Assembly: GCA_027492585.1 (NCBI GenBank)
Contig: JAPUEK010000049.1
Location: 1 to 64,000, forward strand
DNA from: Paracoccaceae bacterium
GTDB taxonomy: Bacteria > Pseudomonadota > Alphaproteobacteria > Rhodobacterales > Rhodobacteraceae
Length of the DNA: 64,000 nucleotides
Reading direction: 5' to 3'
This document shows positions 8,097-17,692 of the stretch, piece after piece. Both the position numbers and the translations under genes were made by a program. A model generated the notes under the pieces. It did not search any database and had not been told where the DNA came from. It saw only the letters and a list, made by a program, of their open reading frames with translations. Position 1 is the stretch's first letter. Every line of letters starts with the position of its first letter.

Positions 8097-8546
8097 GGCG
8101 GGCGTTCCGTCTGGGGCGGGCGCCGGGGGCTGTCTGCCCCCGGACCCCCGAGGATATTTGAGCACAGGGGATGGAGAAAGAAGGCTCAGTCCGGGAGTTT
8201 GGCCGGGGGGGCCGATCTGGCCGGCCTCGAAGATGATGAGGCGGATCTGGGCGCCGTCGAGTTCGATCTCCGCCTTGCCGGTCAGGGCGCAGGGGGTGCC
8301 GCCGAAGATCTTGAACTCGCAGCCTTCCAGTTTTTTGCGGGCCTCGCGCCCGGCGTCGAAGACCACCGGATACATGGCCTTGGTCTCGTCGCGGAAGGTC
8401 AGCGCCTCGGCATCCATCATGTTCAGCCCGGCGCCGATGTGGCCGGCGATCTCCACCTCCTTGCCGGCGATGCCGGCGCGGAGATCGGTGAGGGTTTCGG
8501 CCGCAGCGGGGAAGGTGGTCAGCACGAGAAGGGCAAGGGCGCGCAT
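8097..8546 (-). CDS. Small secreted protein without its own stop codon
   Basis: Begins MRALALLVLTTFPAAAETL, a clean signal peptide, followed by about 90 residues of a periplasmic domain with two cysteines (GCEFKIFGGTPCALTG) likely to form a disulfide. The ATG at 8546 overlaps the permease stop (TGATG). No stop codon occurs before the phosphorylase ATG: the frame runs through the family-A repeat and continues into that enzyme, so the interval given ends where the phosphorylase starts. The likely history is replacement of the original 3' end by the repeat. The function is unknown. An exported domain in a nucleoside-uptake operon suggests a helper role, but this is inference. Confidence 0.6.
8121..8184. 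repeat. Family-A palindromic repeat, subtype I
   Basis: A CGGGGGC/GCCCCCG hairpin, then GGACCCCCGAGGATATTT and the tail GCACAGGGGATGGAG. It is nearly identical to the copies at 1-60 and 54208-54266. It lies between the small secreted protein gene and the phosphorylase gene. Read on the minus strand it has no stop in the relevant frame and encodes VLKYPRGSGG followed by a proline-rich stretch, joining the two genes in frame. Confidence 0.8.
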
Positions 8547-9514
8547 CAGCGTTCCTTCACATAGGGTTCCCCCCCGGCGCGGGGCGGGATCGCCTTGCCG
8601 ACGAAGCCCGCGAGCACGAGGACGGTGAGGATATAGGGCAGGGCGTCGAGGGCGGAGATCGGCACTTTCATGCCCACGGTACGCTCCACCACATCGGGGC
8701 GCAGGGCGAGCGCCTGGAAGAAGCCGAAGAGCATGGTGGCGCCAAGGGCCTGCCAGGGACGCCATTTGGCGAAGATGAGGGCGGCAAGCGCGATATAGCC
8801 GCGCCCTGCCGTCATCTCGCGTCCGAAGCCTGCCTGCAAAGCGGTCGCCATATAGGCCCCGGCGATGCCGCAGAGGACGCCGGTGATCAGCACGGCCGCG
8901 TAGCGCATCCGCACCACCGAGACCCCCGCCGTATCGACCGCCGCCGGGTTCTCGCCGACCGCGCGCAGGCGCAGACCGAAGCGGGTGCGCGACAGCACCC
9001 ACCACGAGAGCGGCACGAGTGCCAGCGCCAGATAGACGAGGATCGAATGGCCGGAGATCACCTCGTAGTAGAGGGGGCCGATGACCGGCACATCCTTCAG
9101 CGCCTCGGCGAAGGGCAGGTCGATGGGGTTGAAGCGGGCCGCCCCTTCGAGCGGCGGGGTGCGCCCGCCCTGCCCGAAAAGCCGCTGCGCGATCAGCACC
9201 GTGATGCCGGAGGACAGGAAGTTCAAAGCGACGCCGGAAATGAGCTGGTTGCCGCGGAAGGTGATAGAGGCCAGCCCGTGCAGCAGCGCGAAAAGCATCG
9301 AGGCGCCGATCCCGGCCAGAAGGCCGATCCAGACCGACCCGCTCAGCGCCGCGACGGCGCCGGAGGCCATGGCGGCCATCAGCATCTTGCCTTCCAGCCC
9401 GATGTCGAAGATCCCCGCGCGTTCGGAGAACAGCCCGGCGAGGCAGGCGATCAGCAGCGGCGTTCCGAGGCGGATCGTGCTGTCGAGGATTTGCAGAAGG
9501 GTTGCGTAATCCAT
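8546..9514 (-). CDS. BMP-type ABC transporter permease 2 (nucleoside uptake)
   Basis: Inner-membrane permease, 322 aa, of the branched-chain permease superfamily (COG1079-like). The family signature FSERAGIFDIGLEGKMLM is near residue 29, and TRFGLRLRAVGENPAAVDTAGV is the coupling-helix region contacting the ATPase. Eight to nine hydrophobic helices are visible. With the neighbouring permease it should form the channel of a nucleoside importer like NupPQ or BmpDEFG systems. Both ends overlap neighbours by one base (TGATG), showing tight translational coupling. Confidence 0.9.
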   Translation of the reverse strand: MDYATLLQILDSTIRLGTPLLIACLAGLFSERAGIFDIGLEGKMLMAAMASGAVAALSGSVWIGLLAGIGASMLFALLHGLASITFRGNQLISGVALNFLSSGITVLIAQRLFGQGGRTPPLEGAARFNPIDLPFAEALKDVPVIGPLYYEVISGHSILVYLALALVPLSWWVLSRTRFGLRLRAVGENPAAVDTAGVSVVRMRYAAVLITGVLCGIAGAYMATALQAGFGREMTAGRGYIALAALIFAKWRPWQALGATMLFGFFQALALRPDVVERTVGMKVPISALDALPYILTVLVLAGFVGKAIPPRAGGEPYVKER

Positions 9515-10659
9515 CAGGCGGCCCTCATTCCGGTCAGCGCGAAGGCGCGGCCAAGCAGCATCCGCACCATCTGGTCGAGCGCCCCGGTGAAGAGGATCAC
9601 AAGCCCTTGCAGCACGATCCGCATCTCCAGCGGGATCGTGGTGTTCATGCCGAGCGCCGCGCCCCCCTGATAGAGAAAGCCGAAGAGGAGCGCCGCGAGG
9701 AAAACCCCGATCGGGTGGTTACGCCCCATCAGCGCAACGGCGATGCCGATGAAGCCTGCCCCCTCGGCCGAGTTCTGCAAAAGCCGCTCGCTTTCGCCCA
9801 TGACGTTGTTGATGGCCATCATCCCGGCCAGCCCGCCGGAGATCAGCATGGAGATCATGGTGATCCGCACCGGATTGATCCCGGCATAGCGCGAGGCCTT
9901 TTCCGATTTGCCGAAGGCGCGGATCTGGAAGCCGAGCCGCGTGTGCCACAGCAGCGCCCAGACTGCCACGCAGGCCAGAAGGGCGATGAACAGCGTCACA
10001 TTGGCCGGAACGCCGGTATACATCGCCTCGCCGGCCTTGCTCAGCTTCGGCGTTCCGTCGGCGTTCAGGCGCAGGAAGAATTCCTTCAGGACGGGCATCT
10101 CGTTCAGCGAGGGCAGCTTCGCGCCTTCGGGGAAGCGGGCGGAGGCCGGGTCCATCTGCCCCGCCGGGCGCAGCACATCGACCAGCATGTAGACGATGAA
10201 GGCCGAGGCGATGTAGTTGAACATGATCGTGGTGATCACGATATGGCTGCCGCGCTTGGCTTGCAGATAGGCGGGGATCGCCGCCCAGGCGGCACCGAAG
10301 CCCGCCGCCCCGATCGTCGCCGCCAGAAGCGCCAGCGTCCAGTGCGGCCAGGGCAACGCAAGGCAGACGAGCGCCACGCCCAGGCCGCCAAGCTGCGCCT
10401 GCCCCTCGCCGCCGATGTTGAAGAGCCCGGCGTGGAAGGCCACCGTCACCGCAAGCCCGGTGAACATGAAGCTTGTGGCATAATACAGCGTATAGCCCCA
10501 GCCGTAGGCGGAGCCGAGCGCCCCGTCGACCATGACGTTGAAGGCGTTGACCGGGCTTTGCCCGATGGCGAGCAGCACGAGGGCTGCGACAAGCGCCGCA
10601 AGCAGCAGCGAGATCAGCGGCACCAAGGCCACATCGGCCCATTTCGGCAAGCGGTCCAT
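9514..10659 (-). CDS. BMP-type ABC transporter permease 1
   Basis: Second permease, 381 aa (COG4603-like), longer than its partner because of an extracytoplasmic segment at about residues 165-210 (MDPASARFPEGAKLPSLNEM). The FNIGGEGQAQLGG motif and the cytosolic coupling segment (TRLGFQIRAFGKSEKASRYAG) are clear. It pairs with the COG1079-type permease downstream. Stop and start codons overlap by one base on both sides. The substrate is inferred to be purine nucleosides because the operon ends in purine nucleoside phosphorylase. Confidence 0.9.
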   Translation of the reverse strand: MDRLPKWADVALVPLISLLLAALVAALVLLAIGQSPVNAFNVMVDGALGSAYGWGYTLYYATSFMFTGLAVTVAFHAGLFNIGGEGQAQLGGLGVALVCLALPWPHWTLALLAATIGAAGFGAAWAAIPAYLQAKRGSHIVITTIMFNYIASAFIVYMLVDVLRPAGQMDPASARFPEGAKLPSLNEMPVLKEFFLRLNADGTPKLSKAGEAMYTGVPANVTLFIALLACVAVWALLWHTRLGFQIRAFGKSEKASRYAGINPVRITMISMLISGGLAGMMAINNVMGESERLLQNSAEGAGFIGIAVALMGRNHPIGVFLAALLFGFLYQGGAALGMNTTIPLEMRIVLQGLVILFTGALDQMVRMLLGRAFALTGMRAA

Positions 10660-12247
10660 CAGGCGGCTCCCCCGGTTGTCGTGCCATTCATCCCGGCCAT
10701 GAGCATCCCGAGTTCCCGTTCATTGGTCGTCTCCGGATCGCGGAAGCCCATGAGCTGACCGTCGAACATGACGGCGATCCGGTCCGAAAGGCTCATGATC
10801 TCGTCAAGCTCCACTGAGACCAGCAGGATCGCCTTGCCCTGATCGCGCAGGGCCACGATCTGCTTGTGGATGAATTCGATGGCGCCGATATCGACCCCCC
10901 GCGTCGGCTGCCCGATGAGGAGGAGGTCGGGGTTCTGCTCCATCTCGCGGGCGACGACGATCTTCTGCTGGTTGCCGCCGGAGAAGTTCTTGGCCGCCAG
11001 CGAGGGGATCGGCGGGCGCACGTCGAAGGTGGCCATCTTGCGGGCCGTATCGGCGCGCAGCGCCTCATTGTCCATGAAGAGCGCGTTCTTCTGGTATTGA
11101 GGGGCGTTGTGATAGCCGAAGGCGACGTTTTCCCAGGCGGTGAAATCCATGATCAGGCCGAGATGCTGGCGGTCCTCCGGCACATGGGCGATGCTCGCCT
11201 CGCGCCGGGTCTGGCCATTGGCCTGCGCGCCGGACAGCGGCAGTTCCGCCCCGTTCATGGTGATCCTGCCGGTCGCGCGGGCGATGCCGCCGAGCGCCTC
11301 CAGCAATTCCGACTGGCCGTTGCCTGCCACCCCTGCGATGCCGAGGATTTCCCCGGCGCGGATCTCGAAGCCGACGCCCTTCAGGCGCTCCACCCCGTGT
11401 TCGTCCTTCACCCGCAGGTTTTCGACCGACAGCACCACGCGGCCCGGATTGGCGGCGGCCTTTTCGACCTCCAGCAGCACCTTGCGGCCGACCATCAGCT
11501 CGGCCAGCGATTCCGGGCTGCTTTCGGCGGTCTTCACCGTATCGACCATCGTGCCGCGCCGCATGACGGACACGTTGTCCGTCGTCTCCATGATCTCGCG
11601 CAGCTTGTGGGTGATGAGGATGATGGTCTTGCCCTGATCGCGCAGGCCCTTGAGAATGCGGAAGAGGTGATCGGCCTCTGCCGGGGTCAGCACGCCGGTC
11701 GGCTCATCGAGGATGAGGATGTCGGCCTGCCGGTAAAGCGCCTTCAGGATTTCCACCCGCTGCTGGTGGCCGACGGAGAGATCCTCGATCAGCGCATCGG
11801 GGTTCACATCCAGCTCGTAGTCGCGGCTCAAGCCTTCCAGCACCTTGCGGGCCTTGGCGAGCGAAGCGTTGAGCATCGGGCCGTCCTCGGCGCCGAGAAT
11901 GACGTTTTCCAGCACCGTGAAATTCTGCACCAGCTTGAAATGCTGGAAGACCATGCCGATGCCGGCGCGGATGGCGCTCTGGCTGTCGGGGATGGGGGTG
12001 AGGGTGCCGTTGATCAGGATCTCTCCGGCATCGGCCTTGTAAAAGCCGTAGAGGATCGACATGAGCGTGGACTTGCCCGCGCCATTCTCGCCGATGATGC
12101 CGTGGATGGTGCCGCGCGGCACCTTGATATTAATGTCCCGGTTCGCCTGCACCGGGCCGAAAGCCTTGGATATGCCCTTGAGTTCAATGGCATAGGGCGA
12201 AGAAGGGGCGGCAGTTGCCTGCCGCCCCATGGTTGCCGTTTCGGCCA

Positions 12248-12248
<1 letters not shown>
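10659..12248 (-). CDS. ABC transporter ATPase, two-domain, nucleoside type
   Basis: A 529-aa protein with two fused ABC domains. In the first, Walker A is GENGAGKST (residues 53-61), the signature [15 protein letters not shown], and Walker [13 protein letters not shown]. In the second the P loop is GVAGNGQSE and Walker B reads [12 protein letters not shown], so the catalytic glutamate is replaced. This asymmetry is normal for the sugar/nucleoside two-domain ATPases (COG3845). It powers the adjacent permeases from the cytosolic face. Its stop overlaps the next permease start by one base, and its start overlaps the BMP protein stop. Confidence 0.92.
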
Positions 12249-13243
<995 letters not shown>

Positions 13244-13331
13244 CTCGGTCTCCCGGTTACGTTTTTGTTTGCCACCGGGCCGACCCTTGTTCCTGTCCGG
13301 ATTCGGGCTGGCCTGCGGCGGAGCGTCGTCA

Positions 13332-13361
13332 ATTTAGGGCGGATGGCTGCGGAGCGGTCAA
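13332..13361 (-). promoter_or_regulatory. Probable sigma-70 promoter of the nucleoside operon
   Basis: On the minus strand TTGACC (13361-13356), an 18-bp spacer and CTAAAT (13337-13332) make a good -35/-10 pair. Transcription would begin near 13325, leaving a leader of about 80 nt before the BMP gene. I see no purine-riboswitch-like structure in the leader. Confidence 0.5.
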
Positions 13362-13383
13362 CAGGAATCTGTGAAGGGCAAAA

Positions 13384-13405
13384 AATGTTTTGATCTTCCG
13401 ATCAA
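13384..13405 (-). terminator. Hairpin with T-tract behind rimI
   Basis: TTGATC, a TTCC loop and GATCAA form a perfect 6-bp stem at 13390-13405. On the minus strand it is followed within five bases by a run of six T. It lies 24 bp after the rimI stop. The stem is AT-rich and therefore weak. It could equally be an operator for the downstream nucleoside operon. Confidence 0.45.
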
Positions 13406-13428
13406 GAACAGCTGTTGCCGTTGCAAAA

Positions 13429-13833
13429 TCAGGCGGATAGCGGATGCGAGAGAATCAGCGCATCCTCCTGCGGGCCGTAGTAGCGCGGACGGCATCCGGT
13501 CTCGGCAAAGCCTGCCGCAGCGTAAAGCGCACGGGCTTCTGGATTGGACCGCGCGACCTCCAGAAAGACGGTTGTGGCGCCTCGGCGGCGGGCTTCGGCG
13601 AGGAAGGCCGCGACCAGCCTGCGCCCGTTGCCCTGCCGTCTGGCGGCGGGATCGACGGCGAGGGTCAGCAACTCCGCCTCATCCGCAATGACCCGGCCGA
13701 GGAGGAAACCCGCAGGCTCCGTCAGCAGGAAGGTGAACGGGCTGTCGAGGAGGCCTGCGATCTCCGCCTCCGACCAGGGGCGGGGGGTGGTGAAGCAGGC
13801 GGCATGGAGCCGGGCGAGGTCCGCCGGCGTCAC
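13429..13833 (-). CDS. Ribosomal protein S18-alanine N-acetyltransferase RimI
   Basis: GNAT-fold acetyltransferase of 134 aa. The acetyl-CoA loop is at LAVDPAARRQGNGRRLV (R/Q-x-x-G-x-G/A), then FLEVARSNPEARALYAAAGF, the classic RimI segment with the conserved N and Y, and a C-terminal YY-containing strand. Placement directly behind tsaB is the usual bacterial order, and GTG overlaps the tsaB stop (GTGA). Some alphaproteobacterial RimI proteins acetylate other targets, so the exact substrate is inferred. The gene is slightly shorter than the 148-aa E. coli protein. Confidence 0.85.
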   Translation of the reverse strand: MTPADLARLHAACFTTPRPWSEAEIAGLLDSPFTFLLTEPAGFLLGRVIADEAELLTLAVDPAARRQGNGRRLVAAFLAEARRRGATTVFLEVARSNPEARALYAAAGFAETGCRPRYYGPQEDALILSHPLSA

Positions 13834-14459
13834 GGCAGGATCACCGGCGGCGGATCGGAGGGTGGGGCGGCATCGGCGCCGCGCAGGTAGAAGGGGGCGG
13901 GACGGGGTTGCGGCTCATGGCGGCGGGCGGCGGCAAGGCGGGCGATCGCCTCCACCAGCGGCATCGCGGCGGGCAGGGCGGCAGGTCCGGCGGCCGATCC
14001 GGTGGCGGCGCCGGTCTGCGCCCCGGACAGGGGCGCGAGGCGCGCAGGTTCGGCCCCGGCTTCGGTGAAATGCTGGAGATAGACTTCCTCGCGCCTTGCA
14101 TCCTCCACCACGGTCAGGGGGCGCGGCAGGCCGTGGGCGAGCGCTTCCAGTCTCGTGATGCCGATGGCCGGCACCCCGAGGCCGAGCGCCAGCCCCCGCG
14201 CCGCCGCCACGCTGATCCGGACGCCGGTGAAATTCCCCGGCCCGGTCCCGACGGCCAGAGCCGCAAGATCGGACCAGCCGAGACCGCCCTCTGCCAGCAG
14301 CTCCTCCAGCAGCGGCAGCAGGCGTTCGGCCTGCCCTTTCTGCATGGCTTCCTCGCGGATCAGGCAGCGGCCATCCGGCAAAAGCAAAGCGGCGACGCAA
14401 TGCGCCGCCGATGTATCGAAAGCCAGCAAGGCCTCAGGCGGCAACCGGGCGCACCTCAA
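13830..14459 (-). CDS. tRNA t6A biosynthesis protein TsaB
   Basis: ASKHA-fold TsaB subunit, about 209 aa, which with TsaD and TsaE transfers threonylcarbamoyl to A37 of ANN-decoding tRNAs. Motifs: LLAFDTSAAHCVAALL at the N terminus and VGTGPGNFTGVRISVAAARG near residue 70. The C-terminal third is alanine/proline-rich and poorly conserved. The start is uncertain: TTG at 14459 overlaps the Nfu gene by 26 bp, while TTG at 14429 would give the minimal MLAFDTS start; neither has a strong ribosome site. It is coupled to rimI. Confidence 0.87.
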   Translation of the reverse strand: MRCARLPPEALLAFDTSAAHCVAALLLPDGRCLIREEAMQKGQAERLLPLLEELLAEGGLGWSDLAALAVGTGPGNFTGVRISVAAARGLALGLGVPAIGITRLEALAHGLPRPLTVVEDARREEVYLQHFTEAGAEPARLAPLSGAQTGAATGSAAGPAALPAAMPLVEAIARLAAARRHEPQPRPAPFYLRGADAAPPSDPPPVILP

Positions 14460-14991
14460 GCACTTCGGGGATGTAGTGGCGCAGCAGGTTCTCGATCCCC
14501 ATCTTCAGCGTCAGCGTCGAAGAGGGGCAACCGGCGCAGGCGCCTTTCATGTGCAGATAGACGACGCCGCGGTCAAAGCCATGGAAGGTGATGTCGCCGC
14601 CATCCTGCGCCACGGCGGGGCGGACGCGGGTGTCGAGCAATTCCTTGATCTGTTTGACCACATCGCCGTCCGGTCCGTCATGGCTCGCATGGGCCGCCTG
14701 GCCCTCGCCTTCCATCACCGGGGCGCCGGACTGGTAATGCTCCATGATCGCGCCGAGGATGGAGGGCTTGATATGCTGCCATTCCACCGCATCGGTCTTG
14801 GTCACGGTCACGAAATCGGTGCCGAAGAACACGCCGCTGACCCCCTGCACGGAGAAGATCCGGCGGGCGAGGGGAGATTTGGCCGCAGCCTCGACGCTCG
14901 GGAAATCGGCGGTGCCGAGGTCGAGCACGGATTGGCCCGGAAGGAACTTCAGCGTGGCCGGGTTCGGGGTGGATTCGGTCTGGATGAACAT
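14434..14991 (-). CDS. Nfu-type iron-sulfur cluster scaffold
   Basis: A 185-aa two-domain Nfu protein. The N-terminal Nfu_N domain is residues 1-88 (FIQTESTPNPATLKFLPG). The C-terminal NifU domain is about 108-180 and carries the cluster-binding C152-A-G-C155 motif in HMKGACAGCPSS. It delivers 4Fe-4S clusters to apo-proteins and is important under oxidative stress. The ATG at 14991 with GGAGA six bases upstream is preferred over an in-frame start seven codons earlier. It lies directly upstream of tsaB-rimI, with which it probably shares a transcript. Confidence 0.92.
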   Translation of the reverse strand: MFIQTESTPNPATLKFLPGQSVLDLGTADFPSVEAAAKSPLARRIFSVQGVSGVFFGTDFVTVTKTDAVEWQHIKPSILGAIMEHYQSGAPVMEGEGQAAHASHDGPDGDVVKQIKELLDTRVRPAVAQDGGDITFHGFDRGVVYLHMKGACAGCPSSTLTLKMGIENLLRHYIPEVLEVRPVAA

Positions 14992-15075
14992 GCTGGTCTC
15001 CGACTGTTCCACTCGGATATGCGCTTCGCCCCGGTGGCTGTCAAGATTGGAATGGTTCCAAATCGGGGCGGTGGC

Positions 15076-15273
15076 TCATTCGGGCGTGTAGTAGCCGTAA
15101 AGCTGCTCCAATGCCGTCGGCACCTCAAGAGGCGGGGTGGCAGCTGTGGACAGCGGGGTGAAATAGGCCAGCCCCGAAGGATCGTCGAGCGCGGGACGTT
15201 CGGCTTCGGGATTGGCAAAGAGAGCGGGATTGGCTGCCGGAGCGGCAGACAAGGGCAGGGGAAACGCGGCCAT
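15076..15273 (-). CDS. Small hypothetical protein, 65 aa
   Basis: A 65-residue protein with a strong ribosome site (AAAGGAG, seven bases before the ATG). It is rich in Ala, Pro and Leu in the first half and ends LEQLYGYYTPE. The N terminus (MAAFPLPLSAAPAANPAL) is mildly hydrophobic but is not a convincing signal peptide. It lies alone between the Nfu gene and the universal stress protein, all on the minus strand. I recognise no domain. The strong Shine-Dalgarno and the aromatic C-terminal motif argue that it is real. Confidence 0.65.
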   Translation of the reverse strand: MAAFPLPLSAAPAANPALFANPEAERPALDDPSGLAYFTPLSTAATPPLEVPTALEQLYGYYTPE

Positions 15274-15377
15274 GACAGGCTCCTTTCACTTCCTCCCGCA
15301 GACAATATAGCATCATTGCTGCGCCGCAGAAAGTGGTTGGCGGACCGACAAGGCAGCCATGACGCAGGGTCATGGGC

Positions 15378-15833
15378 TCAGGTGATCGCCTCCAGCCGTT
15401 CCTTGGACATATCGCCCGGAACGATGGTGATCGGGACCGGCAGGCTGCCGGAGGAGCGGGTCATCTGCGTCACGAGCGGCCCAGGCCCGGATTTTTCGGT
15501 GCCGGCTCCCAGCACCAGCACGCCGACGGAGGTATCATCCTTCACCTGCGCGAGAATTTCGGCCACCGGATCACCCTCGCGGATGATCAGTTCCGGATTG
15601 ACGCCCTGCTTGTCGCGCATCCATTTGGCGAAGACCTCGAAATGGGCCTCGATCCGCTCGCGCGCCTCGGCGCGCATGAGGTCGGCGACACCCATCCAGT
15701 GCTGGTATTCCTCCGGCGGAATGATCGACAGGATCTGCACCCCGCCCCCGGTTCGCGCCGCCCGCATCGCGGCAAACCGCATCGCGTTCAGACATTCGCG
15801 CGTATCGTCGAGAACAACGAGAAACTTACGCAT
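15378..15833 (-). CDS. Universal stress protein family (UspA)
   Basis: A single Usp domain, 151 aa, Rossmann-like. The N-terminal strand KFLVVLDDTRECLNAMRFAA carries the usual early aspartate. The C-terminal nucleotide loop is degenerate: GAGTEKSGPGPLV instead of the usual G-x2-G-x9-G-S/T, so ATP binding is doubtful. Usp proteins accumulate under starvation and other stresses; no partner is visible here. GGGGAG precedes the ATG at 15833. A family-A repeat lies upstream. Confidence 0.87.
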   Translation of the reverse strand: MRKFLVVLDDTRECLNAMRFAAMRAARTGGGVQILSIIPPEEYQHWMGVADLMRAEARERIEAHFEVFAKWMRDKQGVNPELIIREGDPVAEILAQVKDDTSVGVLVLGAGTEKSGPGPLVTQMTRSSGSLPVPITIVPGDMSKERLEAIT

Positions 15834-15940
15834 GATTTCTCCCCTTCGCGGGGATCATGCCTTCTTCGGGGGGCGGATGGCAAGGGCGGGGCGGAGGGTC
15901 GGGTGCTCCGTTCGGGGCGCGGTGTGCCTTGTGGCGGCGC

Positions 15941-15999
15941 TGGAGGGGTTTTGCACCCCTCCAGACCTCCCCGCAGGATATTTGAGGCAAGATGAAAAG
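15941..15999. repeat. Family-A palindromic repeat, subtype II
   Basis: TGGAGGGG and CCCCTCCA form a stem around a TTTTGCA loop (15941-15963). It is followed by GACCTCCCCGCAGGATATTT and a purine-rich tail (GATGAAAAG). It is the same subtype as at 32.0, 38.0 and 48.4 kb. It lies 56 bp behind the stop of the RibD-like reductase. Confidence 0.8.
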
Positions 16000-16054
16000 C
16001 GCGGCTCTGGTCCGGGGGGGGGAGGGGCGAGCAGGAGCGGCGCCACTCCCCCGC

Positions 16055-16696
16055 TCAGCCCTTGGTCAGCACCACATGCATCGCGGTGTCGGTCAGCGCC
16101 TTTTCGGTCACGGAAAAGCCGAGCGCGGGCAGATCGAAGCCTTCGAGCAGGCTTTCTCCGCGGCCCAGAAACATCGGGGAGATGGCGAAATGCAGCTCGT
16201 CGATCAGTCCCGCGCGCAGGTATTGCCGCACCGTTGACATGCCTCCGGCAATCTTCACGTCGAGATCGCCCGCCGCCGCCTTCGCCTGCTCCAGCACATC
16301 CCCGATGCTGCCGCTGACGAAGCGGAAGCTGTTGCCGCCCTCCATCACCAGCGTTTGGCGCGGATGGTGGGTCAGCACGAAGACCGGCGCGTGATAGGGC
16401 GGGTTCGGCCCCCACCAGCCATCCCAGGCCTCCGCCGGCCAGTCGCCGCGGATCGGGCCGAACATGTTGCGCCCCATGATGAAGGCGCCGAAGCCGCGCA
16501 TACTGCGGGCGCAGAAGTCATTGTCCATGCCTTCGGAGCCGCCTTCCCGCCCGATCATGGTCTGGAAGGTGCGGGTGCCGAACTGCCAGTCGTGCAGCTC
16601 CCGCCCGCGCTTTCCGAGCGGATCGTTCAGGCTCTGCTCCGGCCCCGCGCCGAAGCCATCCGCCGAAATCCCGAGGGCCGCCCTTACTTTTGCCAT
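16055..16696 (-). CDS. Dihydrofolate reductase / RibD-C family reductase
   Basis: A 213-aa protein with the RibD C-terminal (DHFR-like) fold: N-terminal MAKVRAALGISADGF, FIMGRNMFGPIRGDW (the MGRxT-like block), APVFVLTHHPRQTLV, and KIAGGMSTVRQYLRAGLIDELHF, which is the NADPH-binding glycine motif and following helix. It probably reduces a pterin- or flavin-like carbonyl with NADPH, but stand-alone members lack known substrates. The ATG at 16696 has AGGAG, which overlaps the stop of the aminotransferase gene, so the pair is coupled. Confidence 0.85.
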   Translation of the reverse strand: MAKVRAALGISADGFGAGPEQSLNDPLGKRGRELHDWQFGTRTFQTMIGREGGSEGMDNDFCARSMRGFGAFIMGRNMFGPIRGDWPAEAWDGWWGPNPPYHAPVFVLTHHPRQTLVMEGGNSFRFVSGSIGDVLEQAKAAAGDLDVKIAGGMSTVRQYLRAGLIDELHFAISPMFLGRGESLLEGFDLPALGFSVTEKALTDTAMHVVLTKG

Positions 16697-16706
16697 GGCT
16701 GTCTCC

Positions 16707-17570
16707 TCAGCGCTGACCCGAAGCCCAGTCCCAATAGAGCGACCTTACCCGTTCCGTCATCGGACGGTGCGGATATTCGGTGCCGTCGAAGGCGCGCACC
16801 GCTGTCACCTTGGCGAAATTGCCGGACAGGAAGATCTCATCCGCCGCATGGGCATCCTCGAAGGTCAGCACCTTTTCCACCACCTCCACCCCGTCGGCGC
16901 GCAGGTTGGCGATGTGGCGGGCGCGGGTGATGCCCGACAGGAAAGTGCCATTGGGGATCGGGGTATAGACCACGCCCTCCTTCACCAGAAAGACGTTGGC
17001 CGTCGCACTTTCCGCCAGATTGCCGAGCGCATCGGCCACAAGGGCGTTGCCGAAGCCCCTGGCCTTGGCCTCTGTCAGCATCCGCGCATTGTTGGGATAA
17101 AGACAGCCGGCTTTGGCATTGCAGACAGCATCCTCCAGCACCGGGCGGCGAAAGCGGGTGCGGGTGACCGTTGTGGCGAAATCGGCGGGAGGCATCGGCA
17201 CCTCTTCGAGGCTGATGGCAAAGCCCGTGGCCCCCGGCATCGGCTCGATCCCGAGGTCGGAGCCGTGCAATGCCCAATACATCGGCCGGATATAGGCATC
17301 CTGACCCGGCCCGAAGCCCTGCAAGCCTTCGCGGATGATCGCGGCCATGTCCTCGGGCGCGCAGGTCGGGGTGATCATCATCGCCTCGGCCGAGCGGTTG
17401 ACCCGCGCGCAATGCAGGTCGAGATCCGGGCAGAGGCCATCGAAGAGCCGCGCCCCGTCGAAGACCGATGATCCCTGCCAGATCCCGTGATCCGCCGCCC
17501 GCATGACGGCCACGTCGCCATCATGCCACCGCCCCTCCCAGAAGGTGCGGATGTATTTGCCCATCGCCAT
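16707..17570 (-). CDS. Class IV aminotransferase, branched-chain type
   Basis: PLP-dependent fold-type IV aminotransferase, 287 aa. K153 in CNAKAGCLYPNN is the Schiff-base lysine. YIRPMYWALHGSDLGIEP resembles the substrate-lid region of IlvE, and LSGITRARHIANL binds the cofactor phosphate. It most likely interconverts Leu/Ile/Val and their keto acids; a D-amino-acid or amine transaminase activity cannot be excluded. I chose the first ATG (17570) because GGGGAG lies eight bases upstream; a second ATG follows two codons later. It is coupled to the reductase downstream. Confidence 0.85.
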   Translation of the reverse strand: MAMGKYIRTFWEGRWHDGDVAVMRAADHGIWQGSSVFDGARLFDGLCPDLDLHCARVNRSAEAMMITPTCAPEDMAAIIREGLQGFGPGQDAYIRPMYWALHGSDLGIEPMPGATGFAISLEEVPMPPADFATTVTRTRFRRPVLEDAVCNAKAGCLYPNNARMLTEAKARGFGNALVADALGNLAESATANVFLVKEGVVYTPIPNGTFLSGITRARHIANLRADGVEVVEKVLTFEDAHAADEIFLSGNFAKVTAVRAFDGTEYPHRPMTERVRSLYWDWASGQR

Positions 17571-17692
17571 GCTGCGCGCTCCCCTTGTTCGGGGAGAGTG
17601 TAGCCACAGGCCCGCAGCGGGTGAAAGGCCCCGCCTCCGCCTCGCGCGGCTTGCCGCCCGAGGCGGATCGGCGCCGCGCGGTTCTCTGCCGC

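Noticed and set aside
13244-13428. Possible purine riboswitch before the nucleoside operon
   Set aside because: The leader of about 80 nt shows no three-way-junction pattern or conserved purine-aptamer loops. Only a promoter and a weak hairpin are visible.
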